A stretch of 64,000 bases of DNA, from assembly GCA_029582265.1 (NCBI GenBank), contig CM055830.1, positions 36,691,124 through 36,755,123 of the forward strand, read 5' to 3'. Below, in pieces: positions 60,627 through 64,000 of this stretch (positions are counted from its first letter, which is position 1; every line of letters begins with the position of its first letter). The notes beneath the pieces were generated by a model. That model was not told the origin of the DNA. It saw nothing but the letters and a program-made list of their open reading frames with translations, and searched no databases. The stretch comes from Zoroaster sp. YZ-2022. Lineage: Eukaryota > Echinodermata > Asteroidea > Forcipulatida > Zoroasteridae. The position numbers and the translations under genes were made by a program.

Positions 60627-62051
60627 ATGGCAGAAGGAGGGCACGATCTAATAGAGTTGGATCCAAATTTTAATCAACCCGAAGAAGAAGACGAATATTT
60701 AGATGATGAAATAAGCTTGGGTGATGAGTACAACTATGAATATATTGATGAAAGTATGGAAAAATTAGAACTTGAAAGAAAAGAAAGTCAAAAAGTGTTA
60801 GACGAAGAAATAGCAAAAAGACATAGAAACCCTCTCTCTTTAGCGCAAATGCAACTTAGATTAACGGTTGATGATTTTTATAAAAGTGTAGGTATAAAAA
60901 CAGCTATAAAAGATTATTCTTTTTTTGAAGAAAAATTAGAAAATAAAAAAAGCGTGCTCTATTTTAAAAAAGGTGAAAAAGAAATACGTTTAACTAAAAA
61001 AAGAGGAAAAGGATTTCTTTCGTTAAATTCACTCAAGGTTAGTGGTTTAACTAAAGACGATCTTTCACCATACACCGCAACTCAACAAAGTTTTCTACTT
61101 GTTGTAGAAGAAGCGGAAGAACCGATACAAGAGAAAACTAGTGGTGGTAGAAGATTACCTGCTCTACCGCTTGTAGAAAAATCTAAAAAAGTAGAAGAAG
61201 CTATCGAAATGTCGGTGATAGAGAGCACCAGAGATATAGAAACGAAAACAGAATCACAAACGCAAATAGAATTAAACTTTTCGCGTCGTGAAATCTTGGG
61301 GTTAGATAGAGCTTTACGAATATCACGAGGTCAACTTGAATTAAATTTAGCTAAATTGAGCAAACTAGACGAAGAAATATCTAATCTTGAACAAGAATAC
61401 GTGAACGCTCGAGATAGAGATGATGAAGATGGAGACGAAACCGCGAGACTACGACAACAACTACTAGAAAAACAAGACGAAAGACGAGTGAGATTAGAAG
61501 CCGTGAGCAATAATGAAAACGTTTTACGTAGTCAAATTAATAGAGTTAGAGAAACGTTTCAAAAAATGTTAACGAGAGACGTTACGTTGGGTGAGCGAGT
61601 TGGAACTTTATTTAGAGAGCAAGGCGTAACGATTGCTAGTATATTAACGGCTTTTACTTTTGTTATTGCTTTTATTATCGAATCACTCGGTAATGTTGTA
61701 AGTTCAGTTTTACCAAAACCAAAACCAAAACCAACACCAACACCACCCGCACCACCAACTCCAACACCACCTACACCACCCGCACCACCAACACCACCTA
61801 CACCACCCGCACCACCGACACCCCCGAGCGGAGGTATAAGCGAGTGGATACAAAAAATGTTAAAAAATCTAGCTAACGTATTAGCTAAACTAGGAGCAAA
61901 AGCTTTAGCCGCTTTACCGGCTATTATCGGTAGTATAGTAAGTTGGTTATTTAAAATAGCTAGTAAAGTAGTTACGTTGGCGGCAGAACATTTATGGTTG
62001 GCTTTAACCGCAGTTGGGGCGTTAATTCTAGCTTATACACAAAAAATGTAA
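60627..62051 (+). CDS. Coiled-coil/proline-rich membrane protein (474 residues, intact)
   Basis: The reference copy. An acidic N-terminus (residues 1-45, many Glu/Asp), LRLTVDDFYKSVGIKTAIKD, basic YFKKGEKEIRLTKKRGKG, a long coiled coil (about 210-320) ending in NVLRSQINRVRETFQKMLTR, a membrane segment (IASILTAFTFVIAFIIESLG, about 343-362), a 37-residue Pro/Thr/Ala hinge, then GISEWIQKMLKNLANVLAKL, LGAKALAALPAIIGSIVSWL and a terminal membrane helix. Similar proteins occur in other invertebrate Polintons, with unknown function; a virion membrane or portal-like scaffold is conceivable. The start context is TTGTAAATGG. Confidence 0.85.
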   Translation: MAEGGHDLIELDPNFNQPEEEDEYLDDEISLGDEYNYEYIDESMEKLELERKESQKVLDEEIAKRHRNPLSLAQMQLRLTVDDFYKSVGIKTAIKDYSFFEEKLENKKSVLYFKKGEKEIRLTKKRGKGFLSLNSLKVSGLTKDDLSPYTATQQSFLLVVEEAEEPIQEKTSGGRRLPALPLVEKSKKVEEAIEMSVIESTRDIETKTESQTQIELNFSRREILGLDRALRISRGQLELNLAKLSKLDEEISNLEQEYVNARDRDDEDGDETARLRQQLLEKQDERRVRLEAVSNNENVLRSQINRVRETFQKMLTRDVTLGERVGTLFREQGVTIASILTAFTFVIAFIIESLGNVVSSVLPKPKPKPTPTPPAPPTPTPPTPPAPPTPPTPPAPPTPPSGGISEWIQKMLKNLANVLAKLGAKALAALPAIIGSIVSWLFKIASKVVTLAAEHLWLALTAVGALILAYTQKM

Positions 62052-62063
62052 AAACGCTCCGCG

Positions 62064-63446
62064 TCAGCGTAACAATTCATAAATCATAACACCTACACCG
62101 GCTAAAATCGCAAAACCAATAATTAAAGCATTTTTTTCTTCTTGGTGGTTGCTGTCTAGCTCTTGAGATAAAGGTGGTAGTGTAGAGAGAGATTTGTCTT
62201 TTTTTATCGCATCTTCTAAAGAGTCTTGCGCGTGTGCTATTGTGGAAGATGATTCTAAATCATCTTCTACATGTTTAGCGGTTTGTGGTAGTTGCGTTTG
62301 TTCTAGCGGTAGAATAGGAGGAACAACGGGCGTTGAATTTGTATCTAAATTTGAACCCAACGATAAATCACCCGTCGCGATTAATATATTATTGTTATAC
62401 GATGCGTACGTGCATATTCGTAAATTCATATCGCTAGGCACCATGTATAAATTTTCTCCTAGACAAAAGTTTAATTGACTGCGAGCGTATTGTAAAACGT
62501 CTTGATATCGTTGAATACTAGATTGTAAATCGACCGGAGAGTCAATCTCGGCTTCGGTTATATTTATAAATTCGCGTTGCGCGTCTAAACCGGTACCGCC
62601 CGCTAAAAATGAGCTTTTCGCTTGCGCTTGAGCTCCTAAAATCGCGTAAACGAACGTTCTTATAGAGTCGTTTATTCGTTGCGTGCCAACGTCCGTAAAA
62701 CCTCTAGACTCGCCGATTATAAATTTTGACCAAGCGAGCTCCGTTGAAGATTGTAAAATGAATGCGATCGTATAGGTCGAAGGATGATCTCCAAAACTCA
62801 TTTTAGTCGCGGTTTTGTAATAATCGTAATCGGTCACCTCGGTAGAAATAACGTTCAAACTACTTTTATCGTAGTTGTTTCCGGGTACCGCTTTGTAACC
62901 GTTATCGTAATAATAAGCCGTTCCTAATCCGTTTGAATTTAAATCGACTCGTTGTCTCCAATTGGAGGCTTGAGAAAGGTGAAATTCTTTACATATGTTT
63001 TTGTACGCGCTCACGTCTATATTATTGGCAAACGCGTCGTAAAAATTTTGAAACGATGTGGGGCAGCTCATTTCTTTGAGCAATCGTCTAATTTGATAAT
63101 AGACGTGAAATCTAAAAAAACTACGAATCATCGGGTTTAAATGGTTTAAATGTTGATAACTCACGCCGCATCTCGTCGTGGCGCAGTACGTCGCAAAATT
63201 TATTTGATTTTGATAAAATTTGAGTGGGTTAGAATACCAATCGTCAACAACGTCGTCGCTTTTAACGCGAGGTAGCTTGTAGTTGCTGAAAACATTGTTA
63301 AAACGAGCGTTAAAAAACTCGTTCTTGTTTATGTAAATGTTTATACTCGTTAAATCGCTATCGTTAAAATCGAGAGGTTGTTTAACATTTCCAGATTGCT
63401 TGTACGAATACGTAAAATTACTCTCGAATGCTAATGGAAACGTCAT
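62064..63446 (-). CDS. Membrane-anchored 460-residue Polinton protein (intact)
   Basis: MTFPLAFESNFTYSYKQSGN starts a largely soluble region: PLDFNDSDLTSINIYINKNE, SFFRFHVYYQIRRLLKEM, STELAWSKFIIG, SIRTFVYAILGAQAQAKSS, NLYMVPSDMNLRICTYASYN. A variable Ser/Thr/Pro-rich stalk (about 365-430) and one C-terminal membrane helix (ALIIGFAILAGVGVMIYELL) follow. The layout, a conserved head, a variable stalk and a tail anchor, fits a surface or spike-base protein, but this is inference; the family has no established function that I know. It is divergent from the penton. Confidence 0.85.
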   Translation of the reverse strand: MTFPLAFESNFTYSYKQSGNVKQPLDFNDSDLTSINIYINKNEFFNARFNNVFSNYKLPRVKSDDVVDDWYSNPLKFYQNQINFATYCATTRCGVSYQHLNHLNPMIRSFFRFHVYYQIRRLLKEMSCPTSFQNFYDAFANNIDVSAYKNICKEFHLSQASNWRQRVDLNSNGLGTAYYYDNGYKAVPGNNYDKSSLNVISTEVTDYDYYKTATKMSFGDHPSTYTIAFILQSSTELAWSKFIIGESRGFTDVGTQRINDSIRTFVYAILGAQAQAKSSFLAGGTGLDAQREFINITEAEIDSPVDLQSSIQRYQDVLQYARSQLNFCLGENLYMVPSDMNLRICTYASYNNNILIATGDLSLGSNLDTNSTPVVPPILPLEQTQLPQTAKHVEDDLESSSTIAHAQDSLEDAIKKDKSLSTLPPLSQELDSNHQEEKNALIIGFAILAGVGVMIYELLR

Positions 63447-63483
63447 TTATTATTAGAAAAGTTATATAATTTTTAATAATAAA
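63447..63483. promoter_or_regulatory. Compact bidirectional promoter, penton / membrane protein (copy 3)
   Basis: 37 bp between divergent ATGs: TTATTATTA beside one, TAATAATAAA beside the other, with GAAAAGTTATATAATTTT in the middle. Confidence 0.55.
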
Positions 63484-64000
63484 ATGTATCATACGTTCGA
63501 AATCGAAATTGGTAAAGAAGGAGGGTCGATTAAATTAGACAACGTTATCGATAATCGGCGAGACAATCTCTCGATTATATTACACAGCGTAAACATTTGG
63601 GTGGGATATTACAACGTACGTAAAAAAGAAAGAATAATCGTTCGCACGACTAATGAAGACGACGTTGTAAATTTTATCGACCCCGGGCTTTACAACATTA
63701 ACGAAATTATCGAGATTATATTAAAACACGCGCCTTTCACCACGTTTACTATCGATAAAACAACCGGCGTTTTCTTGTTTAAAATAACTCAAGCTGACAA
63801 GTCTGTTAAATTTACTAGCGGGTTGGGTAATTTATTGGGGTTTCACAACGAATTTCTAACCGCGGGAGAATACACCAACAAAATCGACGTACAACTTTTT
63901 AAAATTTTATACATTCATTGCGATCAAATTTCTACGACCGATAATTATTTCAACGGAAAACCCTGCACAATTTTAAACGCTTTTCCTTTGCAAGACGCGT
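63484..64000 (+). CDS. Penton-like minor capsid protein (partial, cut by window end)
   Basis: Open from MYHTFEIEIGKEGGSIKLDN to the window end, about 172 residues, including GLYNINEIIEIILKHAPF, SGLGNLLGFHNEFLTAGEYT and NGKPCTILNAFPLQDA. It matches the intact copy 1 protein with few changes (IEPG to IDPG). The last 50 residues lie outside the window. Confidence 0.88.
   Translation, partial: MYHTFEIEIGKEGGSIKLDNVIDNRRDNLSIILHSVNIWVGYYNVRKKERIIVRTTNEDDVVNFIDPGLYNINEIIEIILKHAPFTTFTIDKTTGVFLFKITQADKSVKFTSGLGNLLGFHNEFLTAGEYTNKIDVQLFKILYIHCDQISTTDNYFNGKPCTILNAFPLQDA

Larger units (their letters stand above)
51486..64000. mobile_element. Polinton/Maverick copy 3 (12.5 kb seen, cut by window end)
   Basis: Starts AGTAGTATGTCAGATGAGGG, the same terminus as copy 1, and is in the opposite orientation to it. 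It carries polymerase, integrase, 77-, 139- and 202-residue genes, tandem repeat, ATPase, major capsid, 143- and 474-residue genes, the 460-residue gene and most of the penton. Only two breaks are visible, one in the polymerase and one in integrase, so this is the youngest or best-kept copy. The right part (MASIYGPSR genes to TIR) lies outside, so whether it carries the clamp gene is unknown. Confidence 0.95.

Noticed and set aside
1..64000. tRNA or rRNA genes
   Set aside because: I saw no cloverleaf with conserved box sequences and no rRNA-like stretch; a covariance-model scan would be needed to exclude diverged copies.

Overview
This window is nuclear DNA from an invertebrate animal, probably marine. 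It is AT-rich, has two 500-base assembly gaps, and carries spliced-gene signals and several classes of eukaryotic transposon. I cannot name the species. Its content is dominated by three Maverick/Polinton elements, large virus-like self-synthesising DNA transposons. Copy 1 (6233-22593) is complete end to end. Copy 2 (28201-45325) is complete but decayed and belongs to a different subfamily. Copy 3 (51486 to the window end) is truncated by the window, inverted relative to copy 1, and close to it in sequence.

Layout: 1-4687 is a Ty3/Gypsy retrotransposon on the minus strand (pol cut by the window edge, gag, primer site, 5' LTR). Its LTR sits inside the transposase gene of a piggyBac-like transposon (about 4688-6232). 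That piggyBac is interrupted again by Polinton copy 1 and resumes at 22594, ending at a TTAA at 22700. 22704-28194 is host sequence with a gap and a possible promoter/first exon. 28201-45325 is Polinton copy 2, flanked by the 6-bp duplication ACTGTA. 45332-51485 is host sequence with a foldback element, a 368-bp direct repeat, a gap and a zinc-finger exon on the minus strand. 51486-64000 is Polinton copy 3.

Shared gene order, read from the polymerase end: protein-primed DNA polymerase B; convergent block of retroviral-type integrase, a 77-residue membrane protein, a 139-residue basic membrane protein, a 172-202-residue protein, A32-like packaging ATPase and major capsid protein; a 143-residue protein and a coiled-coil/proline-rich membrane protein facing the other way; a 460-residue membrane-anchored protein divergent from the penton; two MASIYGPSR-tagged beta-rich proteins; a coiled-coil membrane protein; a small helical protein; a zinc-ribbon protein; and the terminal inverted repeat (TIR). 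The polymerase and integrase would replicate and insert the DNA, while the ATPase, major capsid protein, penton and membrane proteins look like a virion module. No adenovirus-type maturation protease is visible. Every copy carries frameshifts, and integrase is broken in all three.

The most unusual points are: a divergent PCNA-like sliding clamp gene at one end of copy 1; start codons of both outermost genes lying inside the TIRs, so that two unrelated proteins share an N-terminus; recurrent TAAATG at start codons, resembling poxvirus late promoters; and a conserved iterated motif in the TIRs of two diverged subfamilies.
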